The translations under genes were made by a program, and so were the position numbers. A DNA stretch of 64,000 nucleotides, taken from the NCBI GenBank assembly GCA_047528275.1, contig CP180023.1:124001-188000 (forward strand), given 5' to 3'. Positions 19,753 to 29,320 of the stretch are shown here, in pieces. Each line of letters starts with the position of its first letter. Position 1 is the stretch's first letter. Source of the DNA: G039954875 sp047528275 (GTDB lineage Bacteria; Bacteroidota; Bacteroidia; Flavobacteriales; Blattabacteriaceae). The notes under the pieces were generated by a model. The model was not told the DNA's origin. It saw only the letters and a program-made list of their open reading frames with translations, and did no database searches.

Positions 19753-20448
19753 ATGAGGTTGACATTTTATGCTCACGCTACTTATACCATTTCGCTCGAT
19801 GGAAAGCATGTACTTATAGACCCCTTTTTTACAGGGAATCCGATTTTTAAAAAGGATCAGAGCCTTGCTCAGGGTTATATCAATGAGCTTCCAGTAGATT
19901 TCATTTTAGTCACCCATGCTCATCATGATCATGTGAGTGATGTGGAGGCCATCGCCAAACGTACGGGTGCTACGGTAATCAGTAATTATGAAATTGCATT
20001 TTATTTTGCTGAGAAGGGGCTTAAAACGATAGGCTTGAATTACGGTTCTTTTGTTGACTTTGAATTCGGTAAGATTAAGTACGTTTGGGCGACCCATTCG
20101 AGCACCTTTGAGGATGGTTCTTATGGGGGGAACCCTGGTGGATTCGTCTTGCAGACTGATCAAGGGAATGTATATATAGCTGGAGATACTGCACTCACGC
20201 AGGAGATGAAGCTTATCCCCTTGTTCACTGAGTTGGATCTGGCTGTATTGCCTATAGGCGGTGTATTTACAATGGGACCTATTGAAGCAGTATTTGCTTC
20301 GGACTTTCTAGGCTGTGATCGGGTTTTGGGTGTACATTATGATACTTTTTCGATGATCGCTATTGATCATGATGCTGCTCGAGGTATATTTACAGAAAAG
20401 GGTAAGGAACTTATCTTGCTGGGATCCGGAAAAAGCTTGGAAGTGTAG
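19753..20448 (+). CDS. UPF0173-family metal-dependent hydrolase (metallo-beta-lactamase fold)
   Basis: A 231-residue protein of the MBL fold, related to YtkL. The metal-binding motif is THAHHDHVSD near residues 54-63. Further ligand regions are THSS near 115, AGDTAL near 143 and the terminal GVHYDTF near 195. The physiological substrate of the family is not established. The gene is complete and stands 70 bases after menA and 80 bases before pyrG, with its own promoter-like box. Confidence 0.92.
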   Translation: MRLTFYAHATYTISLDGKHVLIDPFFTGNPIFKKDQSLAQGYINELPVDFILVTHAHHDHVSDVEAIAKRTGATVISNYEIAFYFAEKGLKTIGLNYGSFVDFEFGKIKYVWATHSSTFEDGSYGGNPGGFVLQTDQGNVYIAGDTALTQEMKLIPLFTELDLAVLPIGGVFTMGPIEAVFASDFLGCDRVLGVHYDTFSMIAIDHDAARGIFTEKGKELILLGSGKSLEV

Positions 20449-20496
20449 ACTATTTGTATAAGTATTATTCTGATTTTAGAGTTTGTTTTTTGTTTG

Positions 20497-20504
20497 TAGA
20501 TTTG
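20497..20504 (+). promoter_or_regulatory. Likely -7 box of the pyrG-yidC promoter
   Basis: TAGATTTG fits TAnnTTTG and ends 25 bases before the pyrG ATG. A TTTT (20474-20477) sits at the correct -33 spacing where TTTG would be ideal. Confidence 0.5.
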
Positions 20505-20529
20505 CACGGATTTTTAGCGGGCTTTTTTG

Positions 20530-22167
20530 ATGGTACAAACAAGGTATATTTTTGTGACCGGAGGAGTTACGTCTTCTCTAGGGAAAGGCATTGTTTCGGC
20601 TTCTCTAGGGATGTTACTCCAAGCTAGGGGGTATAACGTCACGATACAAAAATTAGATCCTTATATCAACATCGACCCAGGTACCTTAAATCCTTATGAG
20701 CATGGCGAGTGTTTTGTGACTGATGATGGGGCAGAAACTGATTTGGATTTGGGACATTATGAACGTTTTTTGAATCAGCCTACTTCACAAGCCAATAATG
20801 TCACTTCAGGGCGTATTTACCAGACCGTCATTGAGAAGGAACGCAGGGGGGACTACCTTGGTAAGACGGTACAAGTGATTCCCCATATCATTAATGAGAT
20901 CAAGTATCGCATCAAAATACTCGGTGAATCTGGTGGTTTTGATATTGTAATCACTGAAATCGGTGGCACAGTAGGTGATATCGAATGTCTTCCATATATA
21001 GAGGCAGTACGTCAACTTAAATGGGAATTAGGTCCTGCTAATGTATTGGTCATCCATCTGACTTTATTACCTTATCTAGTGGCTACTGGAGAAATCAAGA
21101 CCAAGCCTACGCAGCATTCGGTTCGGTATTTAATGGAAAGTGGTGTTCAAGCCGATATATTGGTATGTCGTACAGTACGATCCATCTCGAAAGATATTCG
21201 TAATAAAGTGGCTTTGTTTTGTAATGTCAAGCCTGAGAGAGTTATCGAATCTGTCGATGTCGAGACCATTTATGATATGCCTAAACTCTTACATAAACAA
21301 GAGTTTGATCTGGTGGTTTTAGAACATTTGGGTTTACCTACAATAGTTCAACCTGACTTGAAGGCCTGGAATTCTTTCCTTCAGAAACATAAAAACCCCA
21401 AACATGAAGTCGAGATTGCCTTGGTAGGTAAATATGTCTCTTTGCACGATTCGTATAAGTCGATCACCGAAGCCCTTGTCCATGCTGGGGCACAGTATGA
21501 GACACGTGCATATGTCCGTTGGATCTATTCTGGAGTACTCGAGAGTGAAAACCTTGAGAAGTACCTCAAAGGAGTCGCAGGTATTTTGGTAGCTCCGGGA
21601 TTTGGTCATAGAGGTATTGAGGGGAAGATATTAGCTGTACGCTATGCTAGAAAAAATAAAATCCCTTTTTTAGGTATCTGTCTGGGTATGCAGATGGCTA
21701 TAGTAGAATTTGCTCGTCATGTATTGGGATTGATGGAAGCCGAGAGTACTGAAAACAATCCACGTACAGCCCATCCAGTAATCAACCTGATGGAAGAACA
21801 AAAAAATCTAACACATAAGGGAGGCACTATGCGATTGGGAGCTTGGAAATGTCGTTTAAAGGCTGGCTCAGTTATGCGGAATATTTACGGTCAGGAAGAG
21901 ATATCCGAAAGGCATCGCCATCGATATGAGTTGAATAATGATTATCTCGAGCAGTTTTCATCTGCTGGGATGGAAGCCGTTGGAGTCAATCCTGATACGA
22001 ATCTGGTAGAGGCTATCGAATTGAAAGGACATCCCTTCTTCATGGGGGTGCAGTATCATCCCGAGTATAAGAGTACTGTAGTCTATCCACATCCTTTGTT
22101 TACACATTTTGTCGAGGCAGCTGAAGCTTATCATAGAAGTATTAAAATATATCATGAAACAAAATAA
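20530..22167 (+). CDS. pyrG: CTP synthase
   Basis: A 545-residue glutamine-dependent enzyme making CTP from UTP. The N-terminal synthetase domain starts with RYIFVTGGVTSSLGKGIVSA (the P-loop-like signature), followed by KLDPYINIDPGTLNPYEHGE. The C-terminal glutaminase domain has the nucleophile elbow FLGICLGMQMA near residue 380, and the catalytic His-Glu pair lies in the YHPEY segment near 516. I use the ATG at 20530; a TTG three bases earlier is also in frame but unnecessary. Its last 14 bases overlap the start of yidC. Confidence 0.97.
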   Translation: MVQTRYIFVTGGVTSSLGKGIVSASLGMLLQARGYNVTIQKLDPYINIDPGTLNPYEHGECFVTDDGAETDLDLGHYERFLNQPTSQANNVTSGRIYQTVIEKERRGDYLGKTVQVIPHIINEIKYRIKILGESGGFDIVITEIGGTVGDIECLPYIEAVRQLKWELGPANVLVIHLTLLPYLVATGEIKTKPTQHSVRYLMESGVQADILVCRTVRSISKDIRNKVALFCNVKPERVIESVDVETIYDMPKLLHKQEFDLVVLEHLGLPTIVQPDLKAWNSFLQKHKNPKHEVEIALVGKYVSLHDSYKSITEALVHAGAQYETRAYVRWIYSGVLESENLEKYLKGVAGILVAPGFGHRGIEGKILAVRYARKNKIPFLGICLGMQMAIVEFARHVLGLMEAESTENNPRTAHPVINLMEEQKNLTHKGGTMRLGAWKCRLKAGSVMRNIYGQEEISERHRHRYELNNDYLEQFSSAGMEAVGVNPDTNLVEAIELKGHPFFMGVQYHPEYKSTVVYPHPLFTHFVEAAEAYHRSIKIYHETK

Positions 22168-23983
22168 TGTTGATTATCATACCATCATAGGATCTGTGTT
22201 GATTGGCTTGCTTGTATTGATTTATATTTATCTCACCCCCCCTATGCAAGAATCATCACAGGTAGGGAAAGAGAGAAAAAGCGAACAACTTGCCCAGGAG
22301 AAATTACCTGTGCAGTCTTTCTCTCCAGAAAGATCACCTCAACCAAAGGTATCTGAATTTTTGAATCAGGGTGTAGCAGGAGAGACGATCTTGGAAAATA
22401 ATGTTCTAAAGATGAAGATCTCTAATCAGGGCGGACAGATCAGCGAGATTTTTCTCAAGAAACACAAAGCTTACGATCATACTAATCCCAAGAAGTACCG
22501 TGACCTCTATCTGGTCAAAGATAGCAGTTTTTCATTCGGTTTGACTTTTCAAACTTTAATGGGTAGTAAGGCAGATACCCGTCTATTGTACTTTACTCCA
22601 GAACTCAAAAAGAATGCAGAAGCTTTGCATCTCACTATGTGGGCCAAGCTACCCAAAGGAGCGCGTATAGAATATGTCTATTCGATTAAAAATAAGGAAG
22701 ATTATGATGTGGATTTCGCTATCCGCACTCAGGGGTTGTCCGGTTTTGCTCAGACACGTCACATCGATCTGAATTGGGGACAGCAGGCATTGTCTTTTGA
22801 GAAAGAAAAAAATTGGGAAGAGAGTTATACCCAACTCTATTATTCGTATGATAAGTATTCTAAGGTAAAATATTTGAGCGAATCTGGTGTTGATCAAGAA
22901 CGAGTAGAAAATGCCAATTGGGTAGCCAATAAGCAACAGTTTTTCACTTCGATCCTTTCATCGAAAGCCCCTTTTCAAGTTGTAGACGTACGATCATCTA
23001 AATCGAAATCACAAACTGCGATCAAGACCTTTAGTGTACGAGCACCTTTGAGCGTGGAAAATAGTGAATTGGATTTTTCTGGGCAATGGTATTTTGGTCC
23101 GATCAATCATGATTTACTTAAGAAATACAATCAAAATTTTGAAAACATTATTCCGTTTGGTTGGGGTATTTTGAAGTGGCTCAATACCTATTTCTTTCTA
23201 GTAATTTTCCAATTCTTGGAGAAAACTCAGCTGAATTATGGCATCATCATTATTTTGATGACCATTGTTGTCAAACTTATTTTATCACCAATTACTTATA
23301 GGCAATATAAGCTTAGTGCAATGATGAAAGTGATTCAACCAGAGGTCGAAGCACTCAATGAGAAATATAAGAATGCAGACCCTTTGAAAAAGCAACAAGT
23401 GATGATGGAGCTTTATCAAAAGACAGGTGTCAATCCCATGTCGGGTTGTTTGCCCGCACTTTTACAGATTCCGATTTTTTATTCTTTGTTTAAATTTTTC
23501 CCAAACATGATCAATTTGCGAGGGCAAAGTTTTTTATGGGCAGATGATTTAACTTCTTATGACTCGATTGGTCAGTTACCTTTTTCCATTCCCTTGTATG
23601 GTGATCATGTGAGTTTATTCACCTTATTATATGCAGGGGCTCTGTTGCTCTACACCAAGGTGAGTGGTAGTAATAACATATCATCTCCACAGCAGGGTAT
23701 GCCTGATATGCGTTTTATGACGTATATGATGCCGCTTCTAATGTTATGGTTTATCAATAGTTATGCTTCGGGCCTTTCATTGTATTACTTCGTATCAAAT
23801 ATGATCAATATTGCGCTGATCTTTATCATTAAACGATTCATATTGGATGGGGAAAAGATCCATCAAAAGATACAAGAGAATAAAGCCAAACCTAAAAAGC
23901 GAGGTCGTTGGCAAGAGCGAATGCAGAAATTGGTCGAGGAAGCACGAAAGCAACAAGTTGAGCAAAAAGCACGGAAGAAGTAA
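22154..23983 (+). CDS. yidC: Membrane protein insertase YidC
   Basis: A 609-residue insertase that places membrane proteins in the inner membrane with or without SecYEG. An N-terminal helix (residues 8-27) is followed by a large periplasmic P1 domain, then the conserved core: ILMTIVVKLILSPITYRQY near 375, the cytoplasmic hairpin with NEKYKNADPLKKQQVMMELY near 410-430, MSGCLPALLQIPIFYSLFKF near 440-460 and later helices, ending in a very basic tail. The chosen ATG at 22154 gives the standard MKQNNVDYH start; the longer frame from 22109 would run further back inside pyrG. The 14-base overlap with pyrG suggests coupled translation. Confidence 0.96.
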   Translation: MKQNNVDYHTIIGSVLIGLLVLIYIYLTPPMQESSQVGKERKSEQLAQEKLPVQSFSPERSPQPKVSEFLNQGVAGETILENNVLKMKISNQGGQISEIFLKKHKAYDHTNPKKYRDLYLVKDSSFSFGLTFQTLMGSKADTRLLYFTPELKKNAEALHLTMWAKLPKGARIEYVYSIKNKEDYDVDFAIRTQGLSGFAQTRHIDLNWGQQALSFEKEKNWEESYTQLYYSYDKYSKVKYLSESGVDQERVENANWVANKQQFFTSILSSKAPFQVVDVRSSKSKSQTAIKTFSVRAPLSVENSELDFSGQWYFGPINHDLLKKYNQNFENIIPFGWGILKWLNTYFFLVIFQFLEKTQLNYGIIIILMTIVVKLILSPITYRQYKLSAMMKVIQPEVEALNEKYKNADPLKKQQVMMELYQKTGVNPMSGCLPALLQIPIFYSLFKFFPNMINLRGQSFLWADDLTSYDSIGQLPFSIPLYGDHVSLFTLLYAGALLLYTKVSGSNNISSPQQGMPDMRFMTYMMPLLMLWFINSYASGLSLYYFVSNMINIALIFIIKRFILDGEKIHQKIQENKAKPKKRGRWQERMQKLVEEARKQQVEQKARKK

Positions 23984-24004
23984 AGTCTATTTTTTTAGAT
24001 AGAT

Positions 24005-24742
24005 TTAGTATAGTAAGTCAATCTCTTTGTGAGAAAAAGCATGTGGTGACTGATCCTCTAATGTTACGATCAGCTGACTGTCTTCTGTAAGACCACGGAT
24101 GATACCATTGTAGATGGTATCATCTATTTGAAAAGAACTGACTTGGCCTTTTTTATACAAATGGTTCAGATAATAGTTTTGGATAAAGGTTTTCCCATGA
24201 TCTTTAAATAGACAATACTCTATTTTAATATTATTAATAAATGTCATTAAAATATCTTGTAAATTAAATGTTTTACCTAATAATTTCTTCAAAGAAGAGG
24301 CTTTTGAAAGTTCAAAGAAATTCATTTGATTGACATTCAATCCGATACCGATAATACTCATGAGGATCTCATGTTGATAAATTCGGTTTTCGATCAGGAT
24401 GCCACAGATCTTTTTGTGCTTCAGGATGATATCATTGGGCCATTTGATCCATATTTCTTTGTTGTACAGGTACAATGATTTGTGAATAGCGTTACAGACT
24501 GAGATGTTTAATAAAAAACTTTCTTGAGCTTTTATTCGTGGATTTAGGGCAATACTAAAGGTTAGATTTTTGTTTTTTTCACTTTGCCAAGTATTTTCTC
24601 TTGTACCCCGACCATGGGTTTGATGCATAGCCCATATGACAGTCCAATCCTTTGGTGATGATTGAGTTTTATTCAAAAAATCATTAGTCGAATCCACCTC
24701 TGGCAAACAGATCAGATGGATAGGAAAGAGTATTTTTTGCAT
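24005..24742 (-). CDS. birA: Biotin--[acetyl-CoA-carboxylase] ligase (catalytic domain only)
   Basis: A 245-residue single-domain biotin protein ligase without the DNA-binding domain of E. coli BirA, so it is unlikely to act as a repressor. Key features: EVDSTNDFL near residue 15, the biotinyl-AMP loop HGRGTRENTW near 44, and WIKWPNDIILKHKKICGILI near 98-117 with the catalytic lysine. It attaches biotin to carboxyl-carrier proteins; none is encoded in this window. It converges on yidC with a 21-base gap and is divergent from rsfS. Confidence 0.94.
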   Translation of the reverse strand: MQKILFPIHLICLPEVDSTNDFLNKTQSSPKDWTVIWAMHQTHGRGTRENTWQSEKNKNLTFSIALNPRIKAQESFLLNISVCNAIHKSLYLYNKEIWIKWPNDIILKHKKICGILIENRIYQHEILMSIIGIGLNVNQMNFFELSKASSLKKLLGKTFNLQDILMTFINNIKIEYCLFKDHGKTFIQNYYLNHLYKKGQVSSFQIDDTIYNGIIRGLTEDSQLIVTLEDQSPHAFSHKEIDLLY

Positions 24743-24790
24743 AATTTTTTAAATTGATATCAAAAACTAACTTTTTTGAATTGAAAAACC

Positions 24791-24798
24791 TACTTTTG
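24791..24798 (+). promoter_or_regulatory. Likely -7 box of the rsfS-ftsH promoter
   Basis: TACTTTTG fits TAnnTTTG and ends 35 bases before the rsfS ATG. The -33 element is unclear. Confidence 0.45.
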
Positions 24799-24833
24799 CT
24801 ACGTGCAAAAATATAGACTTTAAGATTCACACG

Positions 24834-25190
24834 ATGATGGGGCAAGGTTCTGTTGCTTTATTGGGTAAAATAATAGAAGGAATTCAAGAAGTCAAAGGAG
24901 AAGCTATTACTGTATTGGATCTAAAGAATAAAGAATATGCCGTGTGTGATTATTTTGTCATTTGTAATGGTAATTCTCATAGTCAGGTATCTGCCATATC
25001 TTGTTCAGTAAAAAAAATTACGAGCAAGCAGTTGAAAGAGAGACCATGGCATGTAGAAGGATTGAAAAATGCCCAGTGGGTTTTGATTGACTACGTTTCC
25101 GTTGTGGTGCATATCTTTCAAAAGGAGCTAAGAGAATATTATGATTTAGAAAGTCTTTTGGGAGATGTAAAAAGAATAAATATGAGTTGA
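24834..25190 (+). CDS. rsfS: Ribosomal silencing factor RsfS
   Basis: A 118-residue protein of the RsfS/Iojap family, which binds L14 and blocks subunit joining when nutrients are low. The family core is seen in VLDLKNKEYAVCDYFVICNG near 24-43, RPWHVEGLKNAQWVLIDY near 75-92 and VVVHIFQKELREYYDLESL near 93-111. A second ATG three bases in is an equally good start. It lies 21 bases ahead of ftsH, an arrangement common in Bacteroidetes. Confidence 0.95.
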   Translation: MMGQGSVALLGKIIEGIQEVKGEAITVLDLKNKEYAVCDYFVICNGNSHSQVSAISCSVKKITSKQLKERPWHVEGLKNAQWVLIDYVSVVVHIFQKELREYYDLESLLGDVKRINMS

Positions 25191-25211
25191 TTAATTTGAA
25201 GAGAACAATTA

Positions 25212-27140
25212 ATGGATAGAAATTTTAAAGAGAAAAATCGCGTTGGATTTTTTATGGGTTTATTGTTTATTCTCACAGTAGGAGCAGTAATATTCCAAAT
25301 GTTTTCGGCTGAACAGAACAAAATCGATCAAGATACCTTCTTTGAGATGTTTGCTCGTGGAGAATTTAAAAAAATCACTATCAAACGTAAGGAGACGGTA
25401 GTTGCTGAGATGAAAAAAGAGTTTTTAAAATCAGAAGAAAGAGATATATTTACCAGTCCAGATAGTACAATTAGTTATCCTTTTTATCAATTTGGTATAG
25501 GAGATTTACCATCCTTTCAAAAGAAGTTAGATGAGTATAAGCAACTTTACAAGCCAGGTACTACTATCGAATTTTATAACAAACAAGAATATTCTTTCGG
25601 GAAGTTTTTACTTGACTACGGTTTCCTCTTCATATTTATTGCGATAGCATATGCCCTCTTTTTCCGTAGAGGGGGTGGAGGCCCTGGAGGACAATTTTTC
25701 AATATCGGCAAGTCGAGAGCCAAATTGTTCGATGAGAATGATAATGTGAAAATAACTTTTCAAGATGTAGCTGGCCTAGAAGAAGCCAAAGAAGAAATAC
25801 AAGAAATCGTAGAGTTTTTGAAAAATCCCGAACGATATACCAAGCTTGGTGGGAAGATCCCTAAAGGAGCTCTGTTGGTTGGGCCGCCTGGTACAGGAAA
25901 GACCCTGTTGGCTAAAGCCGTAGCCGGAGAGGCAAAAGTACCATTTTTCTCATTGGCTGGTCCAGACTTTGTAGAGATGTTTGTAGGTGTAGGAGCCTCT
26001 AGGGTAAGAGATCTCTTTGAGCGAGCCAAGGCTAAATCACCTTGTATCATTTTTATTGATGAAATCGATGCTATAGGACGTGCACGAGGGAAAAACCACA
26101 TCAGTGGAGGTGCCAATGATGAACGAGAAAGTACACTGAATCAATTACTCACGGAAATGGACGGTTTTGGTACCGATACTAAAGTCATTGTGATGGCTGC
26201 CACCAACCGTGCCGATATCTTAGATAAAGCCCTGTTGCGGCCGGGCCGTTTTGATAGGACTATTATAGTAGATCCACCTGAGCTCAAAGAACGAAAAGAA
26301 ATATTTCGAGTACATCTTCAAAAACTCACCCTTTCAGAGAAGGTGAACATCGATTTCTTGGCCAGACAGACACCAGGATTTAGTGGAGCTGATATAGCCA
26401 ATGTATGTAACGAAGCAGCCCTGATTGCAGCACGAAAAGATAAAATTGAGATAGAAGACCAAGATTTTCTCGATGCTATAGACCGTATCATAGGTGGTCT
26501 AGAGAAAAAGAGTAAGGTGGTCAAGCCCAATGAAAGGAGACGTATCGCTGTCCATGAAGCTGGGCATGCTACAGTGAGTTGGTTACTCGAACATGCAGCT
26601 CCTTTAGTCAAGGTTACCATTGTACCAAGAGGACGTTCATTAGGAGCTGCTTGGTATCTTCCAGAAGAGCGACAACTCACTACTCCTGAGCAGATGCTCG
26701 ATGAGATGTGTGCTCTTTTAGGAGGTAGAGCTGCTGAAGATAATGTTTTTAAAAATGTCTCCACGGGTGCTTTAAACGATTTGGAGAGAGTTACCAAACA
26801 AGCTCAATCTATGGTAGCTATTTTCGGATTGAACGATCGTATCGGTAATGTTTCTTATTATGATTCTACTGGGCAAAGCGAATTTACCTTCTCCAAGCCC
26901 TATAGTGAAAAAACTGCTCAAATCATCGACGAAGAGATATCTAAAATTATCGAAACACAGTACCAAAGAGCTAAAGAATTGCTCAAGCAAAACGAAATCA
27001 AATTGTTTGTTTTAGCGGAAAAGCTTTTGGAAAAAGAAGTCATCTTTAGAGAAGATTTGGAAGAAATATTTGGTAAACGACCCTTTACCGATGAGATAGG
27101 TGATATCTTGAAGAATCCATCAGTAGATAAAGCAAAGTAA
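25212..27140 (+). CDS. ftsH: ATP-dependent zinc metalloprotease FtsH
   Basis: A 642-residue membrane-bound AAA+ protease that degrades misfolded membrane proteins and short-lived regulators. Two transmembrane helices (about 11-30 and 131-150) flank a periplasmic domain. The AAA module has Walker A GPPGTGKTLLAKA near 221, Walker B CIIFIDEIDAIG near 277 and an arginine-finger region LLRPGRFDR near 345. The zinc site HEAGH is near 447, with the third ligand Asp in ALNDLERV near 523. It is complete. The downstream LUD gene, cdsA and psd follow in the order known from Bacteroidales. Confidence 0.97.
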   Translation: MDRNFKEKNRVGFFMGLLFILTVGAVIFQMFSAEQNKIDQDTFFEMFARGEFKKITIKRKETVVAEMKKEFLKSEERDIFTSPDSTISYPFYQFGIGDLPSFQKKLDEYKQLYKPGTTIEFYNKQEYSFGKFLLDYGFLFIFIAIAYALFFRRGGGGPGGQFFNIGKSRAKLFDENDNVKITFQDVAGLEEAKEEIQEIVEFLKNPERYTKLGGKIPKGALLVGPPGTGKTLLAKAVAGEAKVPFFSLAGPDFVEMFVGVGASRVRDLFERAKAKSPCIIFIDEIDAIGRARGKNHISGGANDERESTLNQLLTEMDGFGTDTKVIVMAATNRADILDKALLRPGRFDRTIIVDPPELKERKEIFRVHLQKLTLSEKVNIDFLARQTPGFSGADIANVCNEAALIAARKDKIEIEDQDFLDAIDRIIGGLEKKSKVVKPNERRRIAVHEAGHATVSWLLEHAAPLVKVTIVPRGRSLGAAWYLPEERQLTTPEQMLDEMCALLGGRAAEDNVFKNVSTGALNDLERVTKQAQSMVAIFGLNDRIGNVSYYDSTGQSEFTFSKPYSEKTAQIIDEEISKIIETQYQRAKELLKQNEIKLFVLAEKLLEKEVIFREDLEEIFGKRPFTDEIGDILKNPSVDKAK

Positions 27141-27209
27141 TTGAAGAATAAAGAGTTATAATCCAAAATAAAAGATGAATGTGTTTATTATTAATAGTGT
27201 CGAATAAGT

Positions 27210-27842
27210 TTGAGAATCTCGTATGATCAAATTCATAAGTTTAAGTTGTTTGACCTCTTCAAGAAAATAATCGTAACCTTTTTTAAGGAGAAAAAAAAAG
27301 AAAATAAGCTAAAAAGCGTTTCAAGTGACCTTCAAGTTTATCAGGAGAACGATGTCTTATTTGTTAAGAATTTCAGTAATCAAGGGGGGAAGTTTTTATA
27401 TTGTGAACACCATAATGAGACTTTGTCCTATTTGAGAAACATAATGAATGAAGGTAAGTTTTCTACCTTTTGGTGTGTAGATACCCAATTGCAGTCCTAT
27501 CTCAAGCAATTGGGTTTGAATTTCCGTAACATACCTGATACTACAGCTGTTAATTTGATGCGATGTGAATACCTGATTGCAAAAGATGGTAGTATCATGC
27601 TCTCTTCCGATCAAACTGATGGCAGACATTTGCTAGAATTTTCAAATACCTTTATCATTGTAGCTATTTCTCCACAGATTGTATCTGATATAGATGAAGC
27701 CCTTCAAAAAATCAAGGCTTCCAAGGGGTATCGTATCCCTAGAAACATCACTACGATAAAAGGATATGATCCGGCCTATTTCCAATCTCCATCGCAGATA
27801 AAAGATATTTATTTATTGCTTTCAGATTATGATGAAAACTGA
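27210..27842 (+). CDS. LUD-domain protein (LutC/YkgG-like)
   Basis: A 210-residue protein with the LUD (DUF162) fold, family of LutC and YkgG. The core is visible as FSTFWCVD near 88, GLNFRNIPDTTAVNLMRCEY, then LIAKDGSIMLSSDQTDGR and LEFSNTFIIVAISPQIVSDI. No LutA or LutB partner is nearby, so lactate utilisation is not supported; in Bacteroidetes this solitary gene follows ftsH. The only fitting start is a TTG at 27210. The next in-frame ATG lies about 75 codons in and would cut the domain. Either TTG is used or the true start was lost. It overlaps cdsA by 14 bases. Confidence 0.85.
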   Translation: MRISYDQIHKFKLFDLFKKIIVTFFKEKKKENKLKSVSSDLQVYQENDVLFVKNFSNQGGKFLYCEHHNETLSYLRNIMNEGKFSTFWCVDTQLQSYLKQLGLNFRNIPDTTAVNLMRCEYLIAKDGSIMLSSDQTDGRHLLEFSNTFIIVAISPQIVSDIDEALQKIKASKGYRIPRNITTIKGYDPAYFQSPSQIKDIYLLLSDYDEN

Positions 27843-28626
27843 TTGGTTTATTAGGTTTTTATCAGGGTTTATTTATATAGGATTGGTTTTGTATGCCATC
27901 TTTGCAAGTAGCATGCTTTTCCACATGTTGATGATGATCTTCTCGATTTTGTGTTTGTGGGAATTCTTCGTTTTTTCTAAGATGCGGGTAGTTTTGATCA
28001 GGAAGATTATGGTATTTGTTGCTCTGTCGATGCTCGTTGAGATTCTCAATAGAATCAGAGGAAGTGATCCGACGGTATGCTTGATTCTTTTTCCTATGAT
28101 GTGTTTTATTTCTGAATTGTTTTCCAAATCCATTCCCATAGAAAAGATTCATCGGCTCAGTCAGGTGTTTTTTGGATGGATGTATGTTGGAGTACCTTTT
28201 TTTCTAGCACGCCATTTTTATACATGTTATGATCAAGGAAAAAATCTCATCATGGGCCTATTTATCCTGATATGGGTAAATGATACTTTGGCTTACTTGG
28301 TGGGCCGAAGGTGGGGTAAGAAAAAAATTTTCCCTTCGGTATCTCCAGAAAAAACAATTGAAGGGTTTTTAGGTGGTTTTTTTTTCTGTCTGCTATGTAG
28401 TCTGATCTTTTATAAAATTTGGGGTGAATGGTATTGGTTCGTGATGGGTCTGGTCGTTACTATTTTTGGAACTTTAGGAGATCTTCTAGAATCGGTTCTC
28501 AAAAGAGCTTATGGCGTGAAGGATTCGGGTAAGTTTTTTCCGGGTCATGGTGGGTTTTTAGATCGTTTAGATAGTTTTGTTTTTGTGATTCCAATAGTGG
28601 TAAGCTATTTTTTTTTATTTGTTTAA
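27829..28626 (+). CDS. cdsA: Phosphatidate cytidylyltransferase
   Basis: A 265-residue multi-helix membrane enzyme making CDP-diacylglycerol from CTP and phosphatidic acid, the branch point of phospholipid synthesis. The C-terminal signature is SVLKRAYGVKDSGKFFPGHG followed by GFLDRLDS, with both conserved aspartates. WVNDTLAYLVGRRWGKKK and SPEKTIEGFLGG lie upstream as expected. Two ATGs in tandem (27829 and 27832) are possible starts. It precedes psd by 3 bases, giving a phospholipid unit. Confidence 0.95.
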   Translation: MMKTDWFIRFLSGFIYIGLVLYAIFASSMLFHMLMMIFSILCLWEFFVFSKMRVVLIRKIMVFVALSMLVEILNRIRGSDPTVCLILFPMMCFISELFSKSIPIEKIHRLSQVFFGWMYVGVPFFLARHFYTCYDQGKNLIMGLFILIWVNDTLAYLVGRRWGKKKIFPSVSPEKTIEGFLGGFFFCLLCSLIFYKIWGEWYWFVMGLVVTIFGTLGDLLESVLKRAYGVKDSGKFFPGHGGFLDRLDSFVFVIPIVVSYFFLFV

Positions 28627-28629
28627 AAT

Positions 28630-29280
28630 ATGATTCATAAGGAAGGATATGTGATTTTGGGAAGTGCTTTTGTATGGATAATTTTGTTTGTATTATTGGG
28701 GTTTTATATACTGACTAGACCTCTAGCTGTAATGCTTATGATCTTATCAATGTTACTCTATGGATTTTTGCTTTGGTTTTTTAGAAATCCCGTCCGGAGA
28801 TTTATCATAGCAGATCAGATGGTTGTGGCTCCTGTAGATGGTAAGGTAGTGATAATAGAACGAGTCTTTGAGCCTGAGTTTTTAAAGGCGAATTGTATTC
28901 AAATCGCTATTTTCATGTCTCCATTAAATGTACACGTTACGCGGTATCCGGTATCTGGAGATGTGATTTATTCAAAGTATCATCCTGGGAAATATTTAGT
29001 GGCTTGGCATCCTAAATCCTCTACGAAAAATGAACGTACTACAGTGGCTGTTGAAACTCGAAATACCGATAAAATCGTTTTTAGGCAAATTGCAGGTTTT
29101 TTGGCTCGTCGTATCGTTTTATATACTAAAAAAGGTTGTAAGGCGAGGATAGGTGAGGAGTTTGGGTTCATTAAATTTGGTTCCCGGGTAGATGTTTTTT
29201 TACCTTTGAATACTAAGATCTTAGTAGAACTCAATCAAAAGACTATAGGGGGGAAAACTGTCATTGCATCTTTGGTTTAA
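28630..29280 (+). CDS. psd: Phosphatidylserine decarboxylase (short proenzyme form)
   Basis: A 216-residue short (archaetidylserine-decarboxylase-like) PSD that makes phosphatidylethanolamine. Two N-terminal hydrophobic segments (about 8-28 and 33-50) are followed by APVDGKVVIIE and IFMSPLNVHVTRYPVSGDV. The self-cleavage site, which yields the pyruvoyl group, is the Gly-Ser of FGSRVDVFLP near residue 187. It works directly with the CdsA product once phosphatidylserine is made; no pssA is present in this window, although it is often the neighbour. Confidence 0.95.
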   Translation: MIHKEGYVILGSAFVWIILFVLLGFYILTRPLAVMLMILSMLLYGFLLWFFRNPVRRFIIADQMVVAPVDGKVVIIERVFEPEFLKANCIQIAIFMSPLNVHVTRYPVSGDVIYSKYHPGKYLVAWHPKSSTKNERTTVAVETRNTDKIVFRQIAGFLARRIVLYTKKGCKARIGEEFGFIKFGSRVDVFLPLNTKILVELNQKTIGGKTVIASLV

Positions 29281-29320
29281 AAGTATTTGTGAAGAGAGAA
29301 ATTTAGAATAGAATCAATAG

